Below, piece after piece: positions 1 through 5,265 of a DNA stretch of 5,265 bases. The stretch lies in NCBI GenBank assembly GCA_903911985.1, contig CAIWFP010000250.1, forward strand, positions 1-5,265. The letters are read 5' to 3'. Position 1 is the first letter of the stretch. Each line of letters starts with the position of its first letter. This DNA comes from an uncultured Sphingomonadales bacterium (GTDB taxonomy: Bacteria > Pseudomonadota > Alphaproteobacteria > Sphingomonadales > Sphingomonadaceae). Under the pieces are notes generated by a model. The model was not told the DNA's origin, searched no databases, and worked only from the letters and a program-made list of their open reading frames with translations. A program made the translations under genes and the position numbers.

Positions 1-953
1 ATGTGCCCGGCAATCCGCCGCTGATCGCCTCCGGCGCGGAGCCGGGCCATCCGTTCATCGCCACGCTCCACGAGCACAATGTTTCGTGGAAGTTTGGTCT
101 GGACTATCAGATCGATCCGCACACACTGGTCTATGTCAACGTTTCGAAGGGCTATAAGGCAGGCAGCTTCCCGAGCCTCGCCGCGGCAATTTACGATGGC
201 CTGCTGCCAGTGACGCAGGAATCGGTGACCGCCTATGAAACCGGCGTTAAGGCCGCGCTGTTCGACCGCAAGGTGCAGATGAACGCCGCCGCCTTCTACT
301 ACGATTATCGGAACAAGCAGGTTCGCGGCAAGCTGTTCGATCCGATCTTCGGTGACCTTGACGCGCTGGTTAACGTGCCTAAGTCGCGCATCTGGGGTCT
401 TGAGGCCGATGTTACCGCCCGTGTGGCAGAGGGTCTGACCATTGGTGGGTCGGTTACCTATCTGAACTCGAAGGTGCTGAGCTACACCGGCATCGACGTG
501 CTGGCCAACCAGGGCGTCAACTTCGCCGGCGATCCGCTGCCGTTCACGCCGCAGTGGTCGGGTCAGATCAACATCGACTATCGCACGCATCTCGCCAACG
601 GCGGCGTGCCGTTCATTGGCCTGACCGCGCACTTCCAGTCGGATTCGGATGCGGTGTTTGGTGCGCATGGCATGACGCCTGCCACCATTCTCGCGGCCAG
701 CCCGACGGCGGGTGCCGGTTTCGCCCCGGCCATCGCGCCGGGCGTGACCCTGCCTTACGTCAACAATGCCTATACCACGCTGGATGCGCGTCTCGGCTAT
801 GAGGCGGCAGCTGGCTGGCGCGTTGAGCTGTGGGGCAAGAACATCACCAACAAGTACTATTGGACCAACGTCGTGCCCGCCAATGACTCGGCAGCGCGTC
901 TGGCCGCAATGCCCGCCACTTATGGCGTGACGTTCGGCTTCAAGTTCAAGTAA
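1..953 (+). CDS. TonB-dependent outer-membrane receptor, C-terminal part (5' end outside window)
   Basis: This is the C-terminal ~317 residues of a TonB-dependent receptor, the outer-membrane beta-barrel that imports large or scarce substrates using energy from TonB-ExbBD. The frame is open from base 3 and ends with TAA at 951-953. Family hallmarks seen are the SKGYKAGSF strand (bases ~144-170), the segment ETGVKAALFDRKV followed by AAFYYDYRNKQV (~237-320), and the end-of-barrel pattern ELWGKNITNKYYW with PATYGVTFGFKFK at the C-terminus. Alternating polar and hydrophobic residues fit barrel strands. Full receptors of this type are usually 700-900 residues, so the plug domain, TonB box and signal peptide lie upstream of the window. 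The GTG at base 3 is not a real start. The gene ends just before an intrinsic terminator, so it is probably transcribed separately from the cluster downstream. The substrate cannot be deduced; the neighbours hint at a lipophilic carbon source. Confidence 0.93.
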   Translation, partial: VPGNPPLIASGAEPGHPFIATLHEHNVSWKFGLDYQIDPHTLVYVNVSKGYKAGSFPSLAAAIYDGLLPVTQESVTAYETGVKAALFDRKVQMNAAAFYYDYRNKQVRGKLFDPIFGDLDALVNVPKSRIWGLEADVTARVAEGLTIGGSVTYLNSKVLSYTGIDVLANQGVNFAGDPLPFTPQWSGQINIDYRTHLANGGVPFIGLTAHFQSDSDAVFGAHGMTPATILAASPTAGAGFAPAIAPGVTLPYVNNAYTTLDARLGYEAAAGWRVELWGKNITNKYYWTNVVPANDSAARLAAMPATYGVTFGFKFK

Positions 954-980
954 GTAATGCAATAAAATAGAATAGAATTG

Positions 981-1015
981 GGGCGGCCTTGTCAGTAAGA
1001 TGAGGCCGCCCTTTT
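981..1015 (+). terminator. Rho-independent terminator after the TonB receptor gene
   Basis: A perfect 8-bp GC stem, GGGCGGCC (981-988) with GGCCGCCC (1004-1011), extends inward by a T-A pair (989/1003) and a possible T-G pair (990/1002). The loop is about 11 nt and a TTTT run follows at 1012-1015. It begins 28 bases after the receptor stop codon and is preceded by an A-rich stretch (960-978). The T run is short, but stem strength and position make an intrinsic terminator the best reading. It separates the receptor gene from the downstream cluster. Confidence 0.85.
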
Positions 1016-1030
1016 CATAAATGATGACTT

Positions 1031-1035
1031 GGGAG
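1031..1035 (+). promoter_or_regulatory. Ribosome binding site that decides the start of protein A
   Basis: GGGAG lies 6 nt before the ATG at 1042. The two earlier in-frame ATGs at 1021 and 1024 have only the terminator T run and AT-rich sequence upstream and no Shine-Dalgarno match, so 1042 is preferred. Confidence 0.65.
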
Positions 1036-1041
1036 TTACGG

Positions 1042-1968
1042 ATGTCGGCCTCGAAACTCGACCCTGAAGGCTATTGCCCTGCCAGCGACCATCCCGACTG
1101 GAACCAGAGCATCTATTTCAACTTCTACGAGCCGGTGGCCGAAACCGGCGGCTTCATCCGCTTTGGCATTCTGGAAAACCGCAAGGAGGCGAACATGTGG
1201 TTCGTGTTCTTCCGGCACGGCAAGCCGCTGTTCACCCGCCTCAACATGAACCTGCCCTACACCGACAAGCGGCTGAAGGACGGGATCACCCTGGGCGGCG
1301 TGACCCTCAAATCAACCAAACACATGGAAGCGGCCACGCTCCATTTCGACGAACGGAATTTCAAGGTCGATCTCGATTTCGCGGCCATCCTGCCGATGAC
1401 GGATTCGATCAGCCTGAGCTCTGACGACGGCGAGGACGGCTTCGCCAAGGAGATGGCGCATGTCCATCCCGAAGGAACCTGCCGCGTCACCGGCAAGATC
1501 ACCCTTGGCACCGGCGAAGTCATCGCCATCGACGGCAAGGGCTTCCGCGATCTGGCCGTTGGCCCGCGCAATTGGGACCACATGCGCCACTATCGGCTCG
1601 CCTGGCCGATCTTCGACAATGGCCTGGCGATTTGCGCCGTCCACGGCATCACCAGCACCGGCGACGACGCGTGGATGAAGATGGTGGGCCAGAATGGCAA
1701 ATGGATCGGCGTCAGCGAAATCGAGGATCGCAACAGCTTTGAAGCGGATGAGATGACGCTCAAATCCATGCACTGGAAGGTAACCGACCTTGCCGGAAAT
1801 GTGCATGATTTTACCGGCAAGCCCCTGTTCCGCTGGATGTTCCCCTTCGACACCTTCGTCGTCACCGAACATATGATCGAATATACCCTGGCCGATGGCA
1901 CCAAGGGCTATGGTCTTGGCGAATGCGGCTTCCGCTTTCCCTGGGCCGGCAACGGCGAAGCCGCATAA
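1042..1968 (+). CDS. DUF7065/DUF7064-like protein (CrtC/AttH lipocalin-like group), protein A
   Basis: The protein has 308 aa from the ATG at 1042, chosen for its Shine-Dalgarno; starts at 1021 or 1024 would add 7 or 6 residues. I see no signal peptide or membrane segment, so it is probably cytoplasmic. The N-terminal part has the pattern YFNFYEPV..GGFIRFGILENRKEA (residues ~24-50), which I associate with DUF7065. The central HVHPEGTCRVTGKI and the RDLAVGPRNW signature (from R169) match the DUF7064 region, and the protein ends in a GYGLGECGF strand. The family is beta-rich and, as I recall it, related to CrtC hydroxyneurosporene synthase and AttH; no enzymatic activity is established for this branch. 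It shares length and motif position with protein B at 3972-4898, so the two are probable paralogues. Oddly, it has LAV where protein B and the usual signature have HSW. It is the first gene of the cluster, 54 bp ahead of the kinase gene. Family assignment is good; function is unknown. Confidence 0.85.
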   Translation: MSASKLDPEGYCPASDHPDWNQSIYFNFYEPVAETGGFIRFGILENRKEANMWFVFFRHGKPLFTRLNMNLPYTDKRLKDGITLGGVTLKSTKHMEAATLHFDERNFKVDLDFAAILPMTDSISLSSDDGEDGFAKEMAHVHPEGTCRVTGKITLGTGEVIAIDGKGFRDLAVGPRNWDHMRHYRLAWPIFDNGLAICAVHGITSTGDDAWMKMVGQNGKWIGVSEIEDRNSFEADEMTLKSMHWKVTDLAGNVHDFTGKPLFRWMFPFDTFVVTEHMIEYTLADGTKGYGLGECGFRFPWAGNGEAA

Positions 1969-1987
1969 ACGGGCGCGATAGCCAAAG

Positions 1988-2012
1988 GGCCAAAAATAAT
2001 TGGCCAAAAATA
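1988..2012. promoter_or_regulatory. Interlaced inverted and direct repeat between protein A and kinase genes
   Basis: GGCCAA (1988-1993) and TTGGCC (2000-2005) form a perfect 6-bp inverted repeat around AAATAA. In the same bases, GGCCAAAAATA occurs twice as a direct repeat (1988-1998 and 2002-2012), 14 bp apart. The gap is strikingly AT-rich against GC-rich flanks. This could be a regulator binding site, a promoter region, or a weak hairpin in the mRNA leader. No T run follows, so it is not an ordinary terminator. Functional meaning is inferred. Confidence 0.35.
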
Positions 2013-2022
2013 TAGGGATGAG

Positions 2023-3237
2023 ATGGACATGCCAACGAACGGCCCCATTTTCGACAAGGCCCGGCCCGATCCGGCGTGGGTCGACCAATTGCGCCGCCGC
2101 TTTCCCACCGAACGCGAGTGGGATCATGTGCTGAGCTCCAAGCAGCGGCGCAGGGCGGGTCCGGGCTATACGCCGCTGGCGGTCAGCGACATCGTTGGCG
2201 GGCTGGAGGCCTTGCTGCGCCACGAGATCGGCGGCGACTTTGTCGTCTCCGATGCCAAGTGGCTGGCCGGGGGTGCATCGAAGCTCCAGATCGCCTTCTG
2301 GCTGGAATGGGACAAGCCCGGGCTGGGCAAGACCCGCGAGCGGCTGGTTTTGCGGATGGAGCCGCCTGAATCGGCGGTCGAAACCAGCCGTGCCCGCGAA
2401 TTCGAGATCCTGCGGAAAATGAACGGCGTGCTTGCCGTGCCGGATGTCTATTGGGTCGATCCCGATGGCACCTATCTGCAATATCCCGCGCTGGTCTGCG
2501 GTTTTGTCAACGGCGTCACCAAGCCGAGCGGCATCACCAGTTCGGTGACGGGCATCGGCATCAATTTTGGTCCCAAATTTCGCGAACCGCTGGGCGCCCA
2601 AGTGATCCGCGACATGGCTATCATGCACAAGTGGGACTGGCAGGCGGCCGATCTGCAATCCTTTGACCTGCCCGAGCCGGGAACCCAGGCGGTGGAATGG
2701 AACCTCAACCACTGGGCGCGCGTCTGGGAGGAGGATTGCAACGAGGCGGTGCCCTTCGTCTCGGAGCTGGCGCATTGGCTGCGTCACAACATGCCGCCGA
2801 TCGACCGCGTCTCGCTGACCCACAATGATTTCCGCTCGGGCAATTTTCTGTTCGACGAGGGCAGCGGGCAAATCACCAGCTGGCTCGACTGGGAACTGGC
2901 GCATCTGGGCGACCGGCATCAGGAACTGGGCTTCTTCGCGGTCGACAATATGGGCCACATGAACGAGGCAGGCACCGAGCTGCTCTCGCATGGGCTGATG
3001 CCAATCAACCGCCTGCTCGAGGAATACGAGAAGGAGAGCGGGCTGCCGGATGATCGCCGCAAGGTCGAATATTACCGCGTGTTCTTCTGCTATCGCGCCG
3101 CCGTGATTATTCTGGGCACCTGCATTCGCGCGGCGATGGGCGGCAAGACCCATCAGGATCTCACCGTCGTCTGGCTCTCGGCCTTTGCCTATCGCAATCT
3201 CGAAGAAGCACGCGAAATTCTGGAAAGGATTGGATAG
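2023..3237 (+). CDS. APH-family phosphotransferase (small-molecule kinase, PF01636 type)
   Basis: This 404-aa cytoplasmic kinase has the aminoglycoside/choline phosphotransferase fold. The N-lobe contains WLAGGASKLQ (W80-Q89, nucleotide loop), LVLRME (L108-E113, with Arg where classical kinases have the ATP-binding Lys) and SRAREFEILRK (helix C; E126 or E128 is the likely partner). The catalytic loop is H267-N-D269-F-R-S-G-N274, with D269 the probable base. The metal-binding motif is LDWELAHLGD, with D289 in place of the DFG Asp. Members of this branch, such as LvaA and the APH domains of ACAD10/11, phosphorylate hydroxyacyl-CoA intermediates, which fits a catabolic operon better than antibiotic resistance; the true substrate is unknown. 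It is longer than the usual ~350 aa because of an N-terminal extension of about 70 residues. The start is 2023 or 2029; AGGGA at 2014-2018 serves either. The downstream gene begins one base after its stop, suggesting coupled translation. Confidence 0.9.
   Translation: MDMPTNGPIFDKARPDPAWVDQLRRRFPTEREWDHVLSSKQRRRAGPGYTPLAVSDIVGGLEALLRHEIGGDFVVSDAKWLAGGASKLQIAFWLEWDKPGLGKTRERLVLRMEPPESAVETSRAREFEILRKMNGVLAVPDVYWVDPDGTYLQYPALVCGFVNGVTKPSGITSSVTGIGINFGPKFREPLGAQVIRDMAIMHKWDWQAADLQSFDLPEPGTQAVEWNLNHWARVWEEDCNEAVPFVSELAHWLRHNMPPIDRVSLTHNDFRSGNFLFDEGSGQITSWLDWELAHLGDRHQELGFFAVDNMGHMNEAGTELLSHGLMPINRLLEEYEKESGLPDDRRKVEYYRVFFCYRAAVIILGTCIRAAMGGKTHQDLTVVWLSAFAYRNLEEAREILERIG
3224..3229 (+). promoter_or_regulatory. 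Ribosome binding site inside the kinase 3' end for the small helical protein
   Basis: AAAGGA sits 9 nt before the ATG at 3239, within the last codons of the kinase gene. It supports the 3239 start over the in-frame ATG at 3185, which would overlap the kinase gene by 53 bp. Confidence 0.6.
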
Positions 3238-3238
3238 G

Positions 3239-3763
3239 ATGGAACTCCGCCCCGAATTTCTGCTGCCGGCGATCTCCAAGACCCTGAAGGATGTGATCCT
3301 TCCGGCGCTGGACGAGACGCATCAGGTGGCGCAGGAACAGCTCAAGCTGGCGATTGGCTTTCTCGACATTCTGGCCAGCCAACGGCATCTGCTCTTCGCC
3401 TTTGATCTCGACGAACTGGCGCGCCATGCCGAAATGGCGCGGGGGCTTGCCGGCTTGCTGGGGAAATCAGCTGATCATGCCGAGCTTCTGGCAGAGGTCG
3501 GCCAAATTTCCGGCAATGGGGTCGCGGATCCCGACAGGATTGTGGCGATCACCCGCCAGCTGCGCCAGGTGATCGTTGATCTGGTGGAGGATGGCTACGC
3601 CCGCGGCGACGCCACTCTTGCCGCCGATATCCGCCACAGGATGAACGAATATGCCCGTGTCCAGCTCGCGCGCGAAAGGGCGTGGGTTTTGTCGATGGGC
3701 TTTGAAAACGCGCCGGACGCCGTGCCCTCGATCGCCCTGCAGCTGGGCAAAGCCGTGGCCTAG
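3239..3763 (+). CDS. Small alpha-helical protein coupled to the kinase (possible kinase partner)
   Basis: This 174-aa protein is of no family I can name. It starts at 3239, one base after the kinase stop, with a good Shine-Dalgarno, so translation is probably coupled. It looks almost wholly helical and cytoplasmic. An N-terminal segment MELRPEFLLPAISKTLKDV..PALDE (residues 1-27) leads into amphipathic helices rich in Leu, Ala, Glu and Arg, with a Gly/Asp-containing break near SGNGVADPD (~residues 91-99). A last helical stretch holds RHRMNEYARVQLARERAW, and there is a short C-terminal tail. No catalytic motif is visible. Similar small helical genes follow APH-type kinases in other genomes as far as I recall, and LvaB is a small protein required by the kinase LvaA; on that analogy it may be a subunit or activator of the kinase. 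The coding call is strong; the role is inferred. Confidence 0.82.
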   Translation: MELRPEFLLPAISKTLKDVILPALDETHQVAQEQLKLAIGFLDILASQRHLLFAFDLDELARHAEMARGLAGLLGKSADHAELLAEVGQISGNGVADPDRIVAITRQLRQVIVDLVEDGYARGDATLAADIRHRMNEYARVQLARERAWVLSMGFENAPDAVPSIALQLGKAVA

Positions 3764-3765
3764 CC

Positions 3766-3915
3766 GTCGGTGGTGCCACGATCACCGGCGTTCTCGATTG
3801 GGAATGCGCGGTGATCGGCGCACCCGGGCGGGATCTGGCCTGTGTCCGCCCGATCCAGTCGCAGCATATCGAAAGGGACCGGTCGCTCGCCGGTTACCGC
3901 GCCAGCGGCGCGGCG
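3766..3915 (+). pseudogene. Relic of a second APH-family phosphotransferase
   Basis: In the frame starting at 3766 the gap encodes VGGATITGVLDWECAVIG, then APGRDLACVRP, and a little later LAGYRASGAA. The TGVLDWE...G....DLA pattern is the metal-binding (DFG-equivalent) motif and following helix of APH-family kinases. It parallels ITSWLDWELAHLGD of the intact kinase upstream. LAGYRASGAA resembles the next conserved helix, placed closer than normal, so residues appear deleted between the two. The catalytic loop (HxDxxxxN), the whole N-lobe and the C-terminal helices are absent. The sequence upstream codes for the helical protein in another frame, so this is a truncation, not a simple frameshift. 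The Asp after the family's GD is replaced (GAP). The frame continues open to 4035 but overlaps the next gene and looks meaningless beyond ~3915. Confidence 0.6.
3897..3913. other. GC-rich perfect hairpin in the gap before protein B
   Basis: CCGCGCC (3897-3903) and GGCGCGG (3907-3913) form a perfect 7-bp stem with a 3-nt AGC loop. No T run follows, so it is not a standard terminator. It lies near the end of the kinase relic and about 58 bases before the start of protein B. It may stabilise or attenuate the message, or may be chance in GC-rich sequence. Confidence 0.3.
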
Positions 3916-3954
3916 AGAGGTGGCGGCGGTCATGCCCCGGCCAAGGGGCGCAAC

Positions 3955-3962
3955 GAGAAGGA
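3955..3962 (+). promoter_or_regulatory. Ribosome binding site that decides the start of protein B
   Basis: GAGAAGGA ends 9 nt before the ATG at 3972. The frame is open upstream to 3651, but that stretch overlaps the helical-protein gene and the kinase relic and encodes protein-like sequence only from 3972 onward. Confidence 0.7.
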
Positions 3963-3971
3963 CCCCAACCA

Positions 3972-4898
3972 ATGCCTGAAACGCCCCCGCCCCCGGGCAC
4001 GGTCTCTCCCGAGCATGCCTATCGCCACAAGCTGACGCTCGAAGGGCGGGAGTCGCTGGCGCACATCCTGCTGATGCCGGAACACAATATTGCCGGTTTC
4101 ATCTATCCCACCATGCTGGGCACCGGCATCGCCAAATCGACTGCCTGTTTCTTCAGCCCCGATTTCCCGGAACAGATTGTCGAGGTCGTCGAAAGCCCGG
4201 TCGCCGACGACATGAACTTCGATGACTGGCGCCACGGGCCGCTGCACATGGCGGTTGTCGAGCCACTCAAACGGGTCGATATCGCCTGGAATGGCGAGCG
4301 GATCCGGTTCAAGGGCGCCTACACGGCTACGCACCCGGCCTACGCCTTCAGCTCGCACCCAAGGGGCAATCCGCCCTATTTTGGCGACGATCGCACCGAA
4401 CAGCATGGCCGGGTGATCGCCGAACTCGAGCTTGATGGCCGCAAGCTGCGCCACGAGGGCTTTCTCGTGCGTGACCATAGCTGGGGTCCGCGCGTCTGGG
4501 GGCTCAACCAGCATTACAAGTGGATCCACGCCACCACCGGCGACAGCTCGATGCACTTCTTCGAGATGCAGGCTTTCGGCCGGACGGAGCTGCGTGGCTT
4601 TCTGTTCAAGGACGGCGAAATGCGCCACATCGACCGGGTCGACTATGATTTCGTCTATGACGACGCCATGTTGCAGAAGACCTTCGATGTCACCGTGACG
4701 GACACCAGCGGCCGCAAGTCCCGCATTGGCTTCACCATGTTTGGCCTGCTGACATCCTCGCACGACACCCAGAGCTGCATCAACACCGGCTGCGCGACGC
4801 TGGATTTTGACGGCAAGCCCGGTGTCGGCGTTTGCGAATTCGCCTGGAACAGGAACTATTTCGACTTCGCCAAAGCATTCGCGTCAAAATATGGCTGA
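3972..4898 (+). CDS. DUF7064-like protein (CrtC/AttH lipocalin-like group), protein B
   Basis: The protein has 308 aa, the same length as protein A at 1042-1968, and no signal peptide or membrane segment. A short Pro-rich tail (PETPPPPG) precedes the first beta-rich half. The second half carries the signature RDHSWGPRVWG, with R167, D168, W171, G172 and R174; protein A has its copy at R169. Before it comes EQHGRVIAELELDGR, matching the E.xG.V.G...DG pattern of the family. Long runs of alternating residues (HHFFEMQ-like strands, FDVTVTDTSGRKSRIGFTMFG) indicate beta-sheet structure, in keeping with a CrtC/AttH-type double lipocalin fold. Such proteins may bind or hydrate isoprenoid or steroid-like molecules, but no activity is established. 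It follows a 208-bp gap with a kinase relic, so it may be expressed from the upstream promoter or its own. It ends 14 bp from the convergent receptor gene. Confidence 0.87.
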   Translation: MPETPPPPGTVSPEHAYRHKLTLEGRESLAHILLMPEHNIAGFIYPTMLGTGIAKSTACFFSPDFPEQIVEVVESPVADDMNFDDWRHGPLHMAVVEPLKRVDIAWNGERIRFKGAYTATHPAYAFSSHPRGNPPYFGDDRTEQHGRVIAELELDGRKLRHEGFLVRDHSWGPRVWGLNQHYKWIHATTGDSSMHFFEMQAFGRTELRGFLFKDGEMRHIDRVDYDFVYDDAMLQKTFDVTVTDTSGRKSRIGFTMFGLLTSSHDTQSCINTGCATLDFDGKPGVGVCEFAWNRNYFDFAKAFASKYG

Positions 4899-4912
4899 AT
4901 AGCGCGGCGTGG

Positions 4913-5265
4913 CTAGGGAAGCCTCATCCGCACCCCGGCCCAGACCGTGCGCGGCGTGCCGAGATCGATGGAGCCGGCCTGATTGCGGGTTTCGACCTTG
5001 GCGTTGGCGAGGTTTTCGCCGCGCAACACCAGTGTGAATCGCCCGCCCAGCGGCATTTGCGCAAAGCCATCCAGCGTGGTCGCCGCCGGCAGGTCGGAGG
5101 TGGCGAGATCGTCCTCATATTGCGCGCCGACATGGCGCAGCGTGGCCGAGACCAGCCAGCCCGCGCGGGGGTGCCAGCTGATCGTGGCGCTGGCGGCGAT
5201 TTTGGGGGTTTGCGCCGGGCGCAGGCCGTTGATCGATGTCCCCGGCGCCACCACCACCGCGTCGG
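4913..5265 (-). CDS. TonB-dependent receptor, C-terminal end (5' part outside window)
   Basis: This minus-strand frame is open from the window edge (first whole codon 5263-5261) to TAG at 4915-4913 and gives about 116 residues. It shows the typical last barrel strands of a TonB-dependent receptor. ISWHPRAGWLVSATLRHVGAQYEDDL is followed by TTLDGFAQMPLGGRFTLVLRGENLANAKVE, then GSIDLGTPRTVWAGVRMRLP at the C-terminus. The GENL...G.PR pattern is characteristic of the family. The GTG at 5257 is internal; the real start lies beyond the window. It is convergent with protein B, with only 14 bp between the stop codons and no convincing bidirectional terminator. It clearly differs from the receptor at 1-953. 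Its substrate is unknown; being beside the cluster suggests a shared uptake role, but that is inference. Confidence 0.85.
   Translation of the reverse strand, partial: DAVVVAPGTSINGLRPAQTPKIAASATISWHPRAGWLVSATLRHVGAQYEDDLATSDLPAATTLDGFAQMPLGGRFTLVLRGENLANAKVETRNQAGSIDLGTPRTVWAGVRMRLP

Noticed and set aside
989..1021. Promoter-like TTGTCA with a downstream CATAAA before protein A
   Set aside because: The spacing (about 21 bp) is too long, the elements sit within the terminator hairpin and its T run, and the match is weak.
2023..3237. Kinase as an aminoglycoside resistance gene
   Set aside because: The APH fold is shared by many metabolic kinases. The LVLR pattern, the N-terminal extension and the operon context fit the hydroxyacyl-type metabolic branch better.
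3185..3238. Earlier in-frame start for the helical protein
   Set aside because: It would overlap the kinase gene by 53 bp. The ATG at 3239 has a good Shine-Dalgarno and the usual stop-start spacing.
1312..3279. Long open frame of 655 codons on the minus strand, spanning protein A's 3' half and the whole kinase gene
   Set aside because: It lies antisense to two genes with clear family motifs. Its protein is rich in His, Arg, Gln and Ala with no recognisable domain, as expected from the reverse complement of GC-rich codons. It is a shadow frame.
3651..3971. In-frame upstream extension of protein B (would add 107 residues)
   Set aside because: The extension reads Arg/Pro/Ser-rich low-complexity sequence, overlaps the helical-protein gene, and the ATG at 3972 has a strong Shine-Dalgarno and gives the same length as protein A.
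3930..4763. 277-codon open frame on the minus strand opposite protein B
   Set aside because: It is antisense to the well-supported DUF7064-like gene, has no motifs, and its composition is typical of a shadow frame.
1..5265. CRISPR arrays, tRNA or rRNA genes, insertion sequences, attachment sites
   Set aside because: I saw no regularly spaced repeats, no cloverleaf sequence, no transposase-like frame and no terminal inverted repeats.

Overview
This GC-rich window most resembles an alphaproteobacterium of the Sphingomonadales (Novosphingobium, Sphingobium or Sphingomonas type). That placement rests on style, not on a marker gene: two TonB-dependent receptors frame a small catabolic-looking operon, and the operon carries a DUF7064/DUF7065-type gene pair and an APH-fold kinase, a combination common in that order.

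Layout. Bases 1-953 hold the C-terminal half of a TonB-dependent outer-membrane receptor (+), closed by a clear intrinsic terminator at 981-1015. A same-strand cluster follows. 1042-1968 encodes a 308-aa DUF7065/DUF7064-like protein (protein A). An AT-rich 54-bp gap contains an inverted repeat interlaced with a direct repeat. 2023-3237 encodes a 404-aa APH-family small-molecule kinase, and 3239-3763 a 174-aa helical protein that starts one base after the kinase stop. A 208-bp gap (3764-3971) still carries a recognisable scrap of a second APH-family kinase. 3972-4898 encodes protein B, a second DUF7064-like protein, also exactly 308 aa. The C-terminus of a second TonB-dependent receptor lies convergently on the minus strand (4913 to the window end).

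How they may work together (inference). The receptors would import a hydrophobic or bulky substrate. The DUF7064-type proteins, which I relate to the CrtC/AttH lipocalin-like group, would bind or transform it. The kinase with its small partner could phosphorylate a hydroxyl group on an intermediate, as LvaA/LvaB does on 4-hydroxyacyl-CoA in levulinate catabolism and as the APH domains of ACAD10/ACAD11 do. The substrate cannot be read from the sequence. The points most worth a second look are the coupled kinase/helical-protein pair, the diverged signature motif of protein A, and the kinase relic, which suggests that the locus once held a second kinase next to protein B.
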